Positions 47,167 through 60,205 of a stretch of 64,000 nucleotides of DNA are shown here, one piece after another. A program made the position numbers and the translations under genes. The first letter of the stretch is position 1, and each line of letters opens with the position of its first letter. Below the pieces are notes generated by a model. It worked only from the letters and a program-made list of their open reading frames with translations, did not search any database and was not told the origin of the DNA. Source of the stretch: Crotalaria pallida (taxonomy: Eukaryota; Streptophyta; Magnoliopsida; Fabales; Fabaceae); the NCBI GenBank assembly GCA_037953625.1, contig CM075654.1, forward strand, positions 50,661,001 to 50,725,000. Direction: 5' to 3'.

Positions 47167-50100
47167 ATGCCCCGTGATCGACTTGAATCACTTGTTCAAG
47201 GAGATCCCGAAATCGAAAGAACTATTCTAAGGAGGAGAAGGAGACTAAGACAACTACAATTTCAAAATCAAATACAAGAAACTATAATCAAAGAAATGGC
47301 CGAAGAAGATAAGCCATTGAAAGATTATGGTGCTCCTACCCCTGAAGGTCTTCATTCAAGCATAGCAAGACCAAATGTGGAAGCAAATAATTTTGAACTT
47401 AAAATGAGTCTAGTGAACACGATCCAACAAAACCAGTTTGGAGGATCACCACTAGAAGATCCAAAGCTCGACATTGATAACTTTCTCAAATATTGTGATA
47501 CTGTGAAGATGAATGGAGTCTCAGTCGATGTCGTTCGCCTAAGATTGTTTGACTTCTCTTTAAGAGATGATGCTTCTCATTGGCTAAGATCATTCCCTCA
47601 CAACTATTTCGATAAATGGGACAAATTACCTGAACACTTCCTCAACCATTTCTTTCCCCCTATTAAAACTGTTGAATATAGGGGGCAGTTAATGAGTTTT
47701 ATCCAAAGAGGATGTGAGTCCATTTTTGAAGCTTGGGAACGTTTCAAAGAACCAATGATAAAATGCACGCACCATGGCATTCCCAAGCCTCTTTTGATTC
47801 AAACTTTCTACAATGGTTTGAGTCCCGATGCTCAAATGAGTCTAGACTCAATAGCAAATGGCTCATTCATGGAAAATAACGCCGAAGAAGCTATCACTCT
47901 GCTTGATAGAATCTCCCTCAACCGAAGGAGATACTCATCAACAAGAGGCCCTGTCAACAAACCATCATCATCATCATCTGCTGGCATGATCGAAGTAAGT
48001 GCTCTAAACCATCTAGCTTCTAAAGTTGATGCACTTGGAGTACTTGCAAGCAAAGTAGATCTTCTCACCAAGAAGATCGAACAAATGAACACCAATTCTG
48101 TCAACGCTGTTAGTGCTACAAATTGTGAAATTTGTGGTACTAATGGCCATGCTGCCAAAGATTGTTTATTAGTCCAACCCACACAAGACCAACCCATGGG
48201 AACTGTAGACTACATAAACAATTACAACCAAAAAATGAACAACTCCAACCTTTCCTATAGAAATAACAATGTCCTCAATCCTTCCTCATTTCCCAAACAA
48301 CCACCTGGTTTCCCACAAAGAAACTATAACAACCCACCACCACCTCAGAAGTCTAACTTGGAAAACCTTCTTGAATCTTTCATCCTTACCCAAGTAAAGC
48401 AAAATGAGTCCGTAAGTGATGCTATTAGACAACTGTCTTCTAAAGTTGATACTTTAGCAACCCACAATAAAATGCTAGAAAACCAAATAGCTCAACAAGC
48501 TACCTCATCCTCAAGAGCCATAGGCATGCTACCTGGCAAGCCTGAGAATCCAAATGAACACATTAAGGCTATCACTTTGAGAAGTGGTAAGGCATATGAT
48601 GAACCCAAGGTGAAAGATGCTCAACCAAAACAACCAAAGGAAAGGGAGGAAGAACAAATGGAGGACAATCAAAGCAAAGAACAAAAGAATGAAGCTGTCA
48701 ATCCTCCACTTTCTCCTTACCAATCTCCAATTCCATTTCCACAAAGGTTAGCCAAAGCTAAACTAGACAAACAGTTTGGAAAATTTTTGGAAATTTTAAA
48801 GAAACTTTCAATCACTATACCTTTCACCGAAGCACTCTTGCAAATGCCCTCATATGCTAAATTTTTAAAAGATATCATTTCAAATAAAAGAAATCTAGAG
48901 GAATGTGAAACAGTTGCTTTAACCGAGGAATGTAGTGCCATTTTGCAAAACAAGCTACCTCCCAAATTGAAAGATCTTGGGAATTTCAATATCCCTTGTC
49001 TAATTGGTAACATGGACTTTGAGAGAGCTTTGTGTGATCTGGGAGCAAGCGTGAGCTTAATGCCTCTTTCTATCTGCAAGAAGCTTGATATTGGAGAATT
49101 AAAACCTACAAGAATTTCCCTTCAACTAGTTGATCGATCTGTGAAGTATGCTGTGGGAATCTTGGAGGATGTTCCAATTAAGGTTGGAAACTTTTTCATT
49201 CCTGTTGACTTTGTTGTATTGGAAATGGAAGAAGATGCATCAATCCCCATTCTTCTTGGGAGACCTTTCCTAGCCATTGCTGGTGCAATAATCGATGTAA
49301 AGAGTGGGAAGCTTTCTTTAACCATTGGTGAAGAAAAAGTGGAATTTGATATCTCCAACATGATGAAACAACCTACTCTTGAAGATTCCTGTTGTAGAAT
49401 TGATCTGTTGCACCAAGTGGTAACCAATAAAGAATTCAAATATCGTTCCCAAGATCCATTGGAACGGTGTTTGATTGGAGAGTGTGATGAAGACAATGAT
49501 GGTGAAGCAAGCTCTTATGCAAAACTCCTTGAAGCAAGTCCATCATTCAAAAAGAATCATGTTGAGAATCTAGATACTGAAGCTAGCAACAAATGGAAAG
49601 AGAGCCAAGAACCAAAGGTAGAACTAAAACCTCTTCCTTCACTACTCAGGTATGAATTTCTTGGTCCCGACTCAACATATCCTGTAATTGTGAATGCTAA
49701 TCTAAGCAAATTTGAAACTGAAAAATTACTTAAAGAGCTTAGATTGCATAGATCAGTTATAGGATATACCATTGATGATATCAAAGGAATAAGCCCATCA
49801 CTTTGTATGCATAGGATTTTGATGGAGGAAGGCCATAAGCCTTCCATAGAACATCAACGAAGGTTAAACCCTAACATGAAAGAAGTAGTAAAAAAGGAAA
49901 TAATCAAACTACTAGATGCTGGGGTAATTTATCCAAGTTCTGATAGTGAGTGGGTAAGTCCTGTACAAGTTGTACCCAAAAAGGGAGGCATGACTGTGGT
50001 TAAAAATGACAACAATGAATTAATCCCAACAAGAACAGTCACTGGGTGGCGAATGTGTATAGATTATAGAAAATTAAACAAAGCCACAAAGAAAGATCAC

Positions 50101-52523
50101 TTCCCTCTCCCTTTTATTGATCAAATGCTCGAGAGATTAGCTAAGCATTCACACTTCTGCTACTTGGATGGATATTCTGGTTTTTACCAAATACCCATTC
50201 ATCCGCAAGACCAAGAAAAAACTACTTTTACCTGTCCTTATGGCACTTTTGCCTATAGGAGAATTCCATATGGTCTGTGTAATGCTCCAGCTACTTTTCA
50301 AAGATGCATGACTGCCATTTTTTCCGATTTAATTGAAAACATAATGGAAGTATCCATGGATGACTTCTCTGTATATGGCACAAGTTTTGATAACTGTTTG
50401 GAAAATCTATCTAAAGTGCTTAAGAGATGTCATGACATGAACCTTGTGTTAAATTGGGAAAAATGTCATTTCATGGTAAAAGAGGGAATAGTCTTAGGAC
50501 ACTTGATTTCTGAGAAAGGCATTGAAGTAGATAAGGCCAAAATTGAAGTAATTGAGAAATTGCCCCCACCTACCAATGTTAAGGAGGTGAGAAGTTTCTT
50601 AGGGCATGCTGGGTTTTATAGAAGATTCATAAAAGATTTCTCTAAAATTACTAAACCTTTGACTAACCTTTTGATTAAAGATACTACATTTGATTTTAAT
50701 CAAGAGTGTCTAGATGCCTTTTTCAGGTTAAAGAAAGCTTTGATTTCAGCTCCTATAATCCAAGCACCTGATTGGAGTCTCCCATTCGAGTTGATGTGTG
50801 ATGCTAGCGACTATGTCGTAGGTGCTGTACTAGGACAAAGGAAAGACAAGAAGTTACATGCAATCTACTATGCTAGCAAAACACTTGATGAAGCCCACAA
50901 AATTATGCAACCACGGAGAAGGAATTGTTGGCAATTGTCTTTGCATTCGAAAAGTTTCGATCATACTTGGTGGGATCAAAGGTAATTGTATATAGCGATC
51001 ATGCTGCCATCAAGTATCTGCTCCAAAAGAAAGATGCAAAACCGTGTCTCATCCGATGGATCCTTCTTCTTCAAGAGTTTGATCTTGAAATAAAGGACAA
51101 GAAGGGAGTAGAGAGCGTGGTCGCTGACCACCTATCTAGGCTTCCTCACATTGAAGACAAGGACCAAATTCCAATTGATGACTCCTTTCCCGATGAACAA
51201 CTATTGGCTATCTCACAACAAAATCCCCCATGGTACGCTGATATTGTGAACTTTCTTGCTTGTGGGATATTGCCACCTGATTTCTCTTATCAACAAAGGA
51301 AGAAGTTCCTTTATGATGCAAAACATTATGCATGGGAAGAGCCTCTCCTTTACAAGAAGTGTGCAGATGGTTTATACAGAAGGTGTGTCCCTGAAGAAGA
51401 AATGGAAAATATTCTTTTCCACTGTCATGCATCAGCCTATGGAGGACATACCAGCAATTTAAAGACCGCTGCGAAAGTTCTACAGGCTGGTTTTTATTGG
51501 CCCACACTCTTCAAAGATGCAAGGAAATTTGTGCTCACATGTGATTCTTGTCAACGATTGGGAAACATTTCTAGAAGACATGAAATGCCTCTAAACAACA
51601 TCCTCGAGGTAGAAATATTTGATGTTTGGGGAGTTGACTATATGGGACCGTTCCCGTCATCATGCAATAACAAATACATTCTAGTGGCGGTCGATTATGT
51701 TTCCAAATGGGTGGAAGCAATAGCATCCCTCACAAATGATGCCAAGACCGTGATAAAGCTTTTCAAACGAATAATCTTTCCTAGGTTTGGAGTGCCTCGA
51801 GCTATAATCAGTGATGGAGGGTCACACTTTATTGAGAAACAATTTGAAAAACTACTTAAAACATATGGGGTAACCCATAAGATTGCAACTCCTTACCATC
51901 CTCAAACCAGCGGACAAGTGGAAGTTTCTAATAGAGAGATTAAGAGTATTTTAGAAAAAACTGTTGCTAAATCAAGGAAAGATTGGTCCTTGAAGTTAGA
52001 TGATGCCTTATGGGCATACCGCACCGCTTATAAAACTCCCATAGGCATGACCCCTTTCCGTTTGATCTATGGAAAACCTTGTCACCTTCCAGTTGAGCTA
52101 GAGCACAATGCATATTGGGCTATCAAATTTCTAAACTTTAATCTAAAGGAAGCTGGCGAGAAGCGAAAGCTCCAACTCAATGAACTGGATGAGCTGAGAC
52201 TTGATGCATATGAGAATGCTAGAATTTATAAAGAAAATACCAAACGATGGCATGACAAGAAGATCATCCGTCGAGAGTTCCATGAAGGTGACTTTGTGTT
52301 ACTCTTTAATTCTCGTTTGAAGCTGTTTCCAGGAAAGCTTAGGTCTAGATGGTCAGGACCATTTCAGGTAAAGCAAGTTTACCCTTATGGTGCAGTTGAG
52401 GTATGGAGTGAAGATACTGGATCCTTCAAGGTGAATGGGCAACGGTTGAAGCATTACTTGGCTGGCGAGCCTATTATGCAAGGAGTCACGCAATCCCTTC
52501 TTAACCCACATACCTCAAGATGA
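47167..52523 (+). pseudogene. Element D gag-pol, frameshifted in RNase H
   Basis: Athila-type polyprotein starting MPRDRLESLVQGD. Gag (LRDDASHWLRSFPHNYFDKW, FEAWERFKEPMIKCTHHGIP), zinc knuckle CEICGTNGHAAKDC (about residues 320-333), protease CDLGASVSLMP (about 621), reverse transcriptase (MCIDYRKLNKATKKDHFPLP at about 960; SMDDFSVYG at about 1063), RNase H (ELMCDASDYVVGAVLGQ). One A is missing in a run near 50899-50904, which shifts the frame, so the first ORF ends at 50985. The correct frame continues (ORF 50925-52523) with the end of RNase H, the integrase zinc region (CHASAYGGH...CDSCQ), the DDE core (WGVDYMGPF, ISDGGSHF, SGQVEVSNRE) and LRSRWSGPFQVKQVYPYG. Apart from that deletion the domains look intact. 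Confidence 0.94.
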
Positions 52524-54719
52524 TCACAGCCAAAATGTCACGCTTAAGATAATAAATAAGCACTTCTTGGGAGGTAACCCATGTTTCCTTTATCTTATGA
52601 AATTTAATTTAATTTATTTGTGTGTTTTTTTTGTTTGAAATGTTGAGTCGGCTTAAGTGCCTTTCCGAGTTTTTCCGACCTTTTGTAGGAAGATGTATAT
52701 AGTGTCGGTCGGCCAAAAATATGTTTTGTGTGAAATTAGTTTAGGATTTTTATTTTTTTTATTTTTTTATTTTTTTATTTTTTTTATTAGTTTGTGATAA
52801 GTGTTAAATTATTATGATATTCTGATCTATCAAGAAAAGTGTCAGCTGCACTTTAGATTTTTTTTGTATAACAGGTACAAAACAAGCTTTGAGGATATAC
52901 CATCAAAAATGAGCCAAATTTCATAAGGATATCATGATTCATGAAAGGGAAGTGTGAATTTTCATTTTGATATTTTCGTGTGGTTATCTTCATTTTGTTT
53001 TATTTTTAGTTTCTTAATTTTACTATATAAGCATTTGCTTGAGGACAAGCAAAAATTTAAGTTTGGGGGAGTGTACCAATCATTCAAAATAAAACAATAA
53101 AAAAATCAAGCCCTTACTTTGTTTTGACTGACCTTAGGCATTTCGAATTAAATTTTTCTTAATCAACTTCATCATTAGATATTGTAACTACTTGTATAAA
53201 AAGAATTAGGCTTATTTAAGTTTTTAATCCCTGAACTTAGGTGCTCTTTTGAAATTAGTCCTTGATCTTTTTTTTTTGTTGCTTTGGGTCCCTAAACTTT
53301 TTCAATTTTTGGAAAATGACCTTGTTGTTGCTTAAGTGATGATATGACCGATGAAATGCTACATAACCTTCGCAATATCGATAGATAACATACTAGATGA
53401 TGCCACGTGAATTTTAAAGATTAAAAAAATTCAAATTTATTAAAAATAATTAAAAATTGTCTTTTTTTTAAAAAAAGAAAATAAAATCCTTTAATAATTT
53501 TGAAAAAAAAATTTAATAAAAAAAATCATGTGGTGTTACAAAACGCTACATAGCACTTCATTCTTCGATGTCGGACAAGTGACGTGACATTTCATTGGTC
53601 ATATCATCACTTAAGCAACAACAGGGTCCTTTTCCAAAAATTGAAAAAGTTTAGGGACCCAAAACAACAAAAAAAAAGATCAAGGACCAATTCCAAAAGA
53701 GCATATAAGTTCAGGGACTAAAAACCTAAATAAACCAAAGAATTAAGTTGAGAGTTTTTATGCATAACCAATTCAAAAATAACTTGAAATTTTTTTTAAA
53801 CCCTTTTGGTAACTTGAACATAATCTTTTAGAATAAATGATCAATAAACCCTACCTTGTGAGATTTTGAGCTTTATTAAGTGGTCATCCTTATGTCACTA
53901 AAATATTTCTTTCATGTGAGATATTTACTCTCTAAAGGTTTTTGGTGATTCTAGAACTTGTCTAAGTTCTATTCAAAATTGTTAGTGAATTCGAAGCATG
54001 AGTAAAAATGATTAGGCAGTTGTTTCAAAACATGAAAATTGATACATGACCATAAATGAATTATTCCTTTGCAAACCATTTTGAGCCTAAACAAAAATCT
54101 TTTCTTTCATAAACTCCTCTTAGCCAAAATTGTAAGATTTTATCTAAGTGGGCATTTGAAAGAAAGTATGAGAATTCAAAGGTATTACAAAGGTGATGAA
54201 AAAAAAAGAGGTTATCGATGATCAAAAAGCCATGGCAAAGAACTTGCAAAAGAAAAAAAATCAATAAAAAGTGTAAAATGTTTCTTGCCATTGTTAATAT
54301 TTTGAAATAAAATGTTGCTAAATATGTTGTTGGAAAAGGTGACAATCATCCAAAAGCTGCTCACTTAGATACACCACCTATATACTAACAATGTGTCTAC
54401 CCTGAACCTAAAAAGTCCTCTGATTTATGCATGCTTAGAATTAATACGGTGGAGAAAAAGAATTTTTACAAGCCTATGGTAATACCATATCTTTTAGATG
54501 AGATGGAGTGCATACACCTGAACCATACACTTGAGAGACTTGTGAGATTATGTGTGCTCACTCAATTGATCAATTTGTTCTCTTTGGATTTGCTCTTCTT
54601 ACCATTGTTTGAAAAAAAAAAGTTGAAAAGTTTTTAATGAAAAGGTTGTGTATATAAATTTCTTTTATTAACTTCTTTTGAAAACATGTAAAATACAATT
54701 TGACGATGGTGGAGGTAGT
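52524..54719 (+). other. Element D 3' internal region, proximal part
   Basis: Non-coding. About 53037-53074 holds TTGAGGACAAGC followed by ATTTAAGTTTGGGGGAGTG, closely matching the internal motif after pol in element C. A MITE is inserted at 53209-53736. Long A/T runs occur near 52740-52800. Short ORFs (54061-54345, 54431-54637) show no family signature. Confidence 0.65.
53209..53736. mobile_element. Long-TIR MITE with perfect 9-bp TSD in element D
   Basis: 528 bp. Inverted ends GGCTTATTTAAGTTTTTAAT and right complement GGTTTATTTAGGTTTTTAGT, pairing over well above 100 bp (including GGTCATATCATCACTTAAGC on the right). Identical duplications AAAGAATTA at 53200-53208 and 53737-53745. Its ends resemble the MITE at 3085-3583. 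Confidence 0.92.
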
Positions 54720-57292
54720 TTTAACAACCTACTTTTATAATAAAAGAAAATACTTTTAATTAACATTTATTTATGAAAATGTTCGGGGTTTACAAAAAAC
54801 TTTGACAGAGTTTCCCTTATAAATTGGACTTTCCCCGAATAGAATTAAACCTGTCAATCCAGAACAGTTTTCAATCCAGTATAATATAACTTTCAGTTCA
54901 AAATAAATAATACTATGTCATACTTCAAAACTTAACGAAATAAAGGATATACATATAAATCTACCATTTCACAAAAATGCTTAAACAAAATAAAAATCGT
55001 TAATTACAATTACATTTACAAAAATCTATTTATTACAATATAAGCCCTAAGAATGGTTGCACTAAAATCGGGACCATAAGGTCACCAATATCAATATACT
55101 CGCTACTATGAGTATACCTTGCCCGGCCTTGACTTCATTGTGTGCCTTTCTCCAATGTGTACCTAATATGTCTACTATAAGGGTGAGAACTTTGAAATCC
55201 AGATCAAAGAAAACATTTAAAAAACAGTAATAAATCATAAACAGATGTATTCCCCCACAACCAGTAGCAATTAGGCAATTCACAATTTCATTAACAATAA
55301 TACATTGCAACATTAATCAGTTCATAAATTATATGTATATATATATATACTTATAGTATAATACTTTACTATAATACTATGATGCGCAACCACATGATTA
55401 TACTATGTCAACCGTCGCACTTAGATAGTTTAACCCTTGAATCCGATATTAACAATTCGTTTCATTCTATTAACTTTAACACTTTGATCGGATTCAATGA
55501 ATTAAAGCATCTATAACAATGCGTTCACACTTTCCCTTTCACTTTCGTCCTAACAATGTACTATAACGGTTCACTTTAACTTTGATCAATAACAATAACA
55601 ATAACATTTCCTAACAATGTACTATAACAATTCACTTTTCCCTTTTCCAATAACAATATACACCCTCACATACACCCTCCACTCTGGGGAAAAACCGACC
55701 AGGAGGAAGCATTTCTCAACCCCTGTTTGGGTGCTTCACATCCTCTAGGAATGTCGCTCACCCGCTTGCACAATACGTCACACTCCTCTAGGGTAGTGTA
55801 CAACGTACAATCTGGATTGATTCGCCCAGATTGGCTCTAGCAGAAATCACTATCACTGGCCACAAGGAGCCAAAGTAAATAGAATTACTATGGTTTGCGT
55901 CGGACCAATCCCCGACACGGGTGGCGAACCCATGTCCTTTGGAAGATCAAAGTCCTCCATAGTAATTCCTAACATTTACTCTTGTCCTCATCAATCGCAA
56001 AGCGACGTATGTTTTTCCCCTACTCCTAACGTCCACCTTTTCACCATGCATGATCCAATATTCTAAGTGTTTCTCAATTGAATTTAAGACCCTCTTTGTT
56101 CTTTAGAAAATGTCCTTTAATTGGTTTAAACCCAATTGAGAAAGACTTAGCCCTATTTGATGCATAACTATATGAATGTCACTTTATACTTTTACAAACA
56201 CAATATATATGTACAAACATATTATTTACATTCATAACAATAATATTCATAAATACAATAACAATTAGAATAAACCTACCTCAAGAACCCACCATAAAAC
56301 CTAGGGTTTCTAACCAAACTCTACCCTCTTAACCATAAACCTAATCAAACCACCAAATACACCTAGTTATGTTTCTATTACTATAAATAAACCCTTTCTC
56401 TAATACTACACCCAAAGTAACCCCCTTACCTTGAGGAGAGAGAAAGAGGAAATTTGGGTTTTTGATGAAGTTCCATGCCAAGCTCCAATCCATGCTCCTA
56501 TGACTCCTATTCCTTGTCCTCATGCACTTTCTAACACTCCTTGCATGGTTGGAAGGCTTCAAGATATGAATCTATCACTTAGGGTTTTTGGGTGATTTGG
56601 GTTTCATGAGAAAGAGGGAGAAATCATGTGATTTGAGAGAGGGGAAATCATTAGGAAGTGGTTTGGAGATGTTTTATGGCTTTGATTTGGTGATTTGTGG
56701 TGTTTCCATGGAGATTTGCTTCAAAACCTAGAGAGAGAAAATATGGAGGTCGAGAGAGAAGAAGAAGAAGTCGCATGTGAAGAGAGAGAGGAAAATAAGA
56801 AAAATGAAGGAAAATACGTGTTTTAATCAGATCTGGCTGGAAGTAATCGATTACCTCTTTGATGCAACATTCTAGTACAAAATTCTGAGGCCAAGTAATC
56901 GATTAAACCCTTCAAAATAATCGATTACTTAACTGAAATCAACAAGGTAATCGATTAACTCACCCAGTTAATCGATTACTTTGCTGCAACATTGAATGTG
57001 ATTTTACCTGAGAGCAAGTAATCGATTAAAGCCATCAAAATAATCGATTACTTGAGGCAAAATCCTAATTTGGTGACTTTCTAACCCTATTTCACTTCCT
57101 TAGGCTCCTATACTCATCTAGGCTTGGATTACTACTCAAAACCTGATTCTTATACTATTTAAACCCATTTTAAACTAGTTCTACCTCGTGCAACTCTACT
57201 CTTGACTCAATACTACCCTCCAACACCTGAACACATACTAACTTGCCTCTAATAGCTATTCTAAACGGACATCGGAAATTGGGGATGTTACA
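54720..57292 (-). mobile_element. Element F: solo LTR of a Ty3/gypsy-like element
   Basis: 2573 bp flanked by GTAGT (54715-54719 and 57293-57297). On the minus strand it begins TGTAACATCCCCAATTTCCG, as chromovirus LTRs do, and ends TGTTAAA (probably from TGTTACA). No PBS, polypurine tract or coding domain is seen, so a solo LTR is the best reading. It holds a TAATCGATTA array (56841-57053). Confidence 0.75.
56841..57053 (-). repeat. AATCGATTA palindrome array in solo LTR F
   Basis: Seven TAATCGATTA-type palindromes in about 210 bp, interleaved with GATGCAACATT and GCTGCAACATT. The complement of these matches the GTTGCATCAT phrases of the copia LTR array at 12656-13016. Confidence 0.9.
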
Positions 57293-57352
57293 GTAGTTAA
57301 GGGATTTTTATTAGTTTTGCTTGGGACATGCAAAATTCTAAGTTTGGGGGTG

Positions 57353-58980
57353 TGATAAGTGCTCATATAGCACTTTATTTGATTGGTTTAGACCTCTAAT
57401 TACTTGAATTATTACTTGATTTTGATACGTTTCTATCTAATTTTGATTCCTTTAAGCAAATGTTTAAATAGAAATTAAAATTAATAAAAATAAATTAAAA
57501 AATATATATATAAATTTTAAATTAATAGTTAATTTCATGTTTATAATGTAGGTACAATAAAGAAATAGAAGAATGGATAAATGGAAAGAAGAAAAATCAA
57601 TTAAAAGTGAAGAAAAGTGAAAAAGCCCTGTATTGTTATTACAATAATACTTGCATGTGCCAACTAATTATTCATCTATAACTGCAATGTCCCTTTGAAT
57701 ATGTGAATGCAAGGTGCCACCATTCCTTGATTCTTGCTTTGCATAGCTGGTCCCCTTAAATTTAGGTATGCCACAACTGCTATTCCTTGGCTATAAAAGG
57801 AGATCCCATCCTTCCTCCGTGGGGGAGTAAAATTAGAGGCAGAGCATTACATCATATCCTAGAGGATTCTATGCCCTTAGAAAAAACATTTCTCATCATA
57901 TTTTCTTCTCAAATTCTAAGCATCATTCTTAGATTGAGAATTATTTCTTTAGAGTTTTTGTGAGTTGTTCTTGAGTGAGATTCTTGGGAGTGAAAGCTTT
58001 CAAGATTGGTGGCTTTTAGGCTCACGATTGTATCTTAAACTTGGAGGTCTTCACACTTGTAATTTCTCTTTAAACTCTTTTGTATTAATCTTTCTTTGAA
58101 CAATGTTTATAATTTGTACTAAGATTATGGCCGAGTAAACCCTCTTATTCTAAGGATGCGGTAATTAACCGAATAAAATGTAAATAATGATATTTTGATT
58201 TTTTATACTCTTGTTATGGCTAAATATTAAATGAATGATTAATAAAGGATGTGATGGTTATGCCTCCTTGGACCATAAAAGCTAAAATCAACTCTTTGGT
58301 GGATGGCTATGCTTCTCCATTTTTGTTTTGATGAAGGATGGCTATGCCTCCCTCTTCTTTTATTATTTAGTGAATGGCTATGCCTTCCTATTCATTTATA
58401 TTTAAGCTTTATTCATTTATGATTCAATTATATTGTGCTTAATGCATATAATTATTGATAACAATGTTATAAGAACAATGAAGTTAAAGGAAAAACTGAA
58501 AAGAGAACTTTGACCTCCGACCTATATAATTGAACTCAATGATTAAAAACATGAGAATAGTACTAATCCTTGAAGAGGACTCAATGGAAAATCATGGACA
58601 TAATGGGTTTAATATGTAATAACTATCACGAACGTAGAAGTTATGCATATTAAATACGGTATCTGACTTTGAAAGAAGCTAATATCTAACTTTGGATTGT
58701 TCTCTTTCTAAATGAATATGACATAACAAGATGAACGAATCAATAATCATTTATTTACATTTATTTGGCCAAAACCAAATCCTTAGAACTTCCATCCATA
58801 AATCATCAACTCAATTTACAATTGCTTTTGAATTCAACTTTCCTATATACAATTGGATTTCTTGACCGGTTTGGATAATCACATCTATAATTTGTTGGTA
58901 CTCAATTACAAAATCCATGTGGATTCGATACTTTTTATACTATAACTTGACCATTCTAGTGCACTTGCTAGAGGCCATCA
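57353..58980 (+). mobile_element. Element D 3' LTR
   Basis: 1628 bp, preceded by CTAAGTTTGGGGGTG. TATA box at 57792-57799. It ends at the right target repeat CCATA, after which element A leader resumes. Confidence 0.93.
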
Positions 58981-58985
58981 CCATA

Positions 58986-59180
58986 CTGCTTGGTCATGGA
59001 GAGAAAGTCAATCAACGATCGAATAATTAAATAATAATGTTGATACATCTATATGTCTTATAAACTCTATTGACTAGCCTAGACACTTGACTCTTCTTAT
59101 CTGTTACTCCCTTGGTGACTAACCACCAGAGTCCCTTGGAACTCCAATTGGCCGAGGAGAAACTGCTCTGATACCAAAAA
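58986..59180 (-). other. Element A leader and primer binding site
   Basis: About 180 bp of untranslated leader on the minus strand. The PBS TGGTATCAGAGCAG (complement of 59163-59176) lies four bases from the LTR and matches the initiator-Met tRNA 3' end. Confidence 0.85.
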
Positions 59181-60205
59181 TGTAACACCCTATTTAAAAT
59201 TTTACCCTTAAATCGAAAATTAGGACTTCAAATTTTCTTTTTAAAACAGCTATGATGATGATCAAAATAATAATTCATTTCATTGCTATTAACGTCAGAG
59301 TTTGTAGCGGAAGACTTGGTTCAAACGAAAGTAAGAAAATAAAACAACTTAGTTACATCAATCGATTATACAAAACGTGAAATACATAATCAGTGTTTTA
59401 GCTCGGCCAACTAGCCGAGACCTAACTTAATTATCCGACTCAACAACTTACTCTCCCTGGGAGGGAGAGTGTACCTGCTCGGCCGGGGACTGCGTCTGCT
59501 CTTGGCTCAGTACCTGAAAAATGGTAAAGAGGTGAGCATTACAGGGAACTTAAGTAAGCAGTTTCTAATATGACATACCGAACTACCAAGCCAAACACAA
59601 GCAATCAATTAGCATATTAACAAATAGTCAAGCAGATACATGTCACATGCATACAGCCTCATTTTGTTCGGTCCATGCTATTGTCTAATATATTCTTTAC
59701 CGACCAGATATACCTCTCCTTATTCGACTGATTACCCTTGAACTCTCTCCTCAATACCTACACTTAGTTACTCGACATTTACTTCCCTTTCTCGGTATTC
59801 CATTTTCTTTCTCAGATCTCTTTACTCGTCATTCGTCTTTTACATATTTTACAATCTTTTGCTCTTCTCGGCTGCATACACCCAGTGAATGTCTTACACC
59901 ATTTAAGGTCGGATTCCGGAGTGTCCATAACTGCGAGTACCCAGTAACCGTCTTACAGCTGCACATACCCAGTATGTGTCTGACGCGATCAATGCACGCA
60001 CCCAGTACGCGTCTTCTATGACCAGGAGCACTACCGCCGATTCTTCTATGGAGTTAAGGAGTATCCATAACTGCGAGCACCCAGTACTCGTCTTACAGCT
60101 GTGCCTCTCGGCGTCTTACGCGATCAATGCACGCACCCAGTACGCGTCTTCTATGACCAGGAGCACATCCCACCGATTCCGTTGCTCGGAACCTTGTGTG
60201 AATCA
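59181..60205 (-). mobile_element. Element A right LTR (5' LTR), truncated by element E
   Basis: TGTAACACCCTATTTAAAAT... matches 4022-5046 with scattered differences, including the 140-bp tandem repeat region. It is interrupted by element E after AATCA (60201-60205), which should be E's target repeat. The remainder is presumably right of the window. Confidence 0.9.

Larger units (their letters stand above)
45428..58980 (+). mobile_element. Element D: Athila-type retrotransposon
   Basis: Plus-strand element with LTRs 45428-47049 and 57353-58980 (TGATAAGTGCTCATATAGCA...GAGGCCATCA) and target duplication CCATA at 45423-45427 and 58981-58985. tRNA-Asp PBS at about 47056-47073, gag-pol 47167-52523 with one frameshift, polypurine tract AAGTTTGGGGGTG before the 3' LTR. 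Its 3' internal region has received a MITE and a solo LTR. No env-like ORF is visible. Confidence 0.93.

Noticed and set aside
54061..54637. Env-like gene in the element D 3' region
   Set aside because: Only short ORFs on opposite strands, with no signal peptide plus transmembrane arrangement that I could support.
57351..58980. Second Athila element beginning at 57353
   Set aside because: No PBS or internal region follows; it is the 3' LTR of D, closed by CCATA and element A leader.
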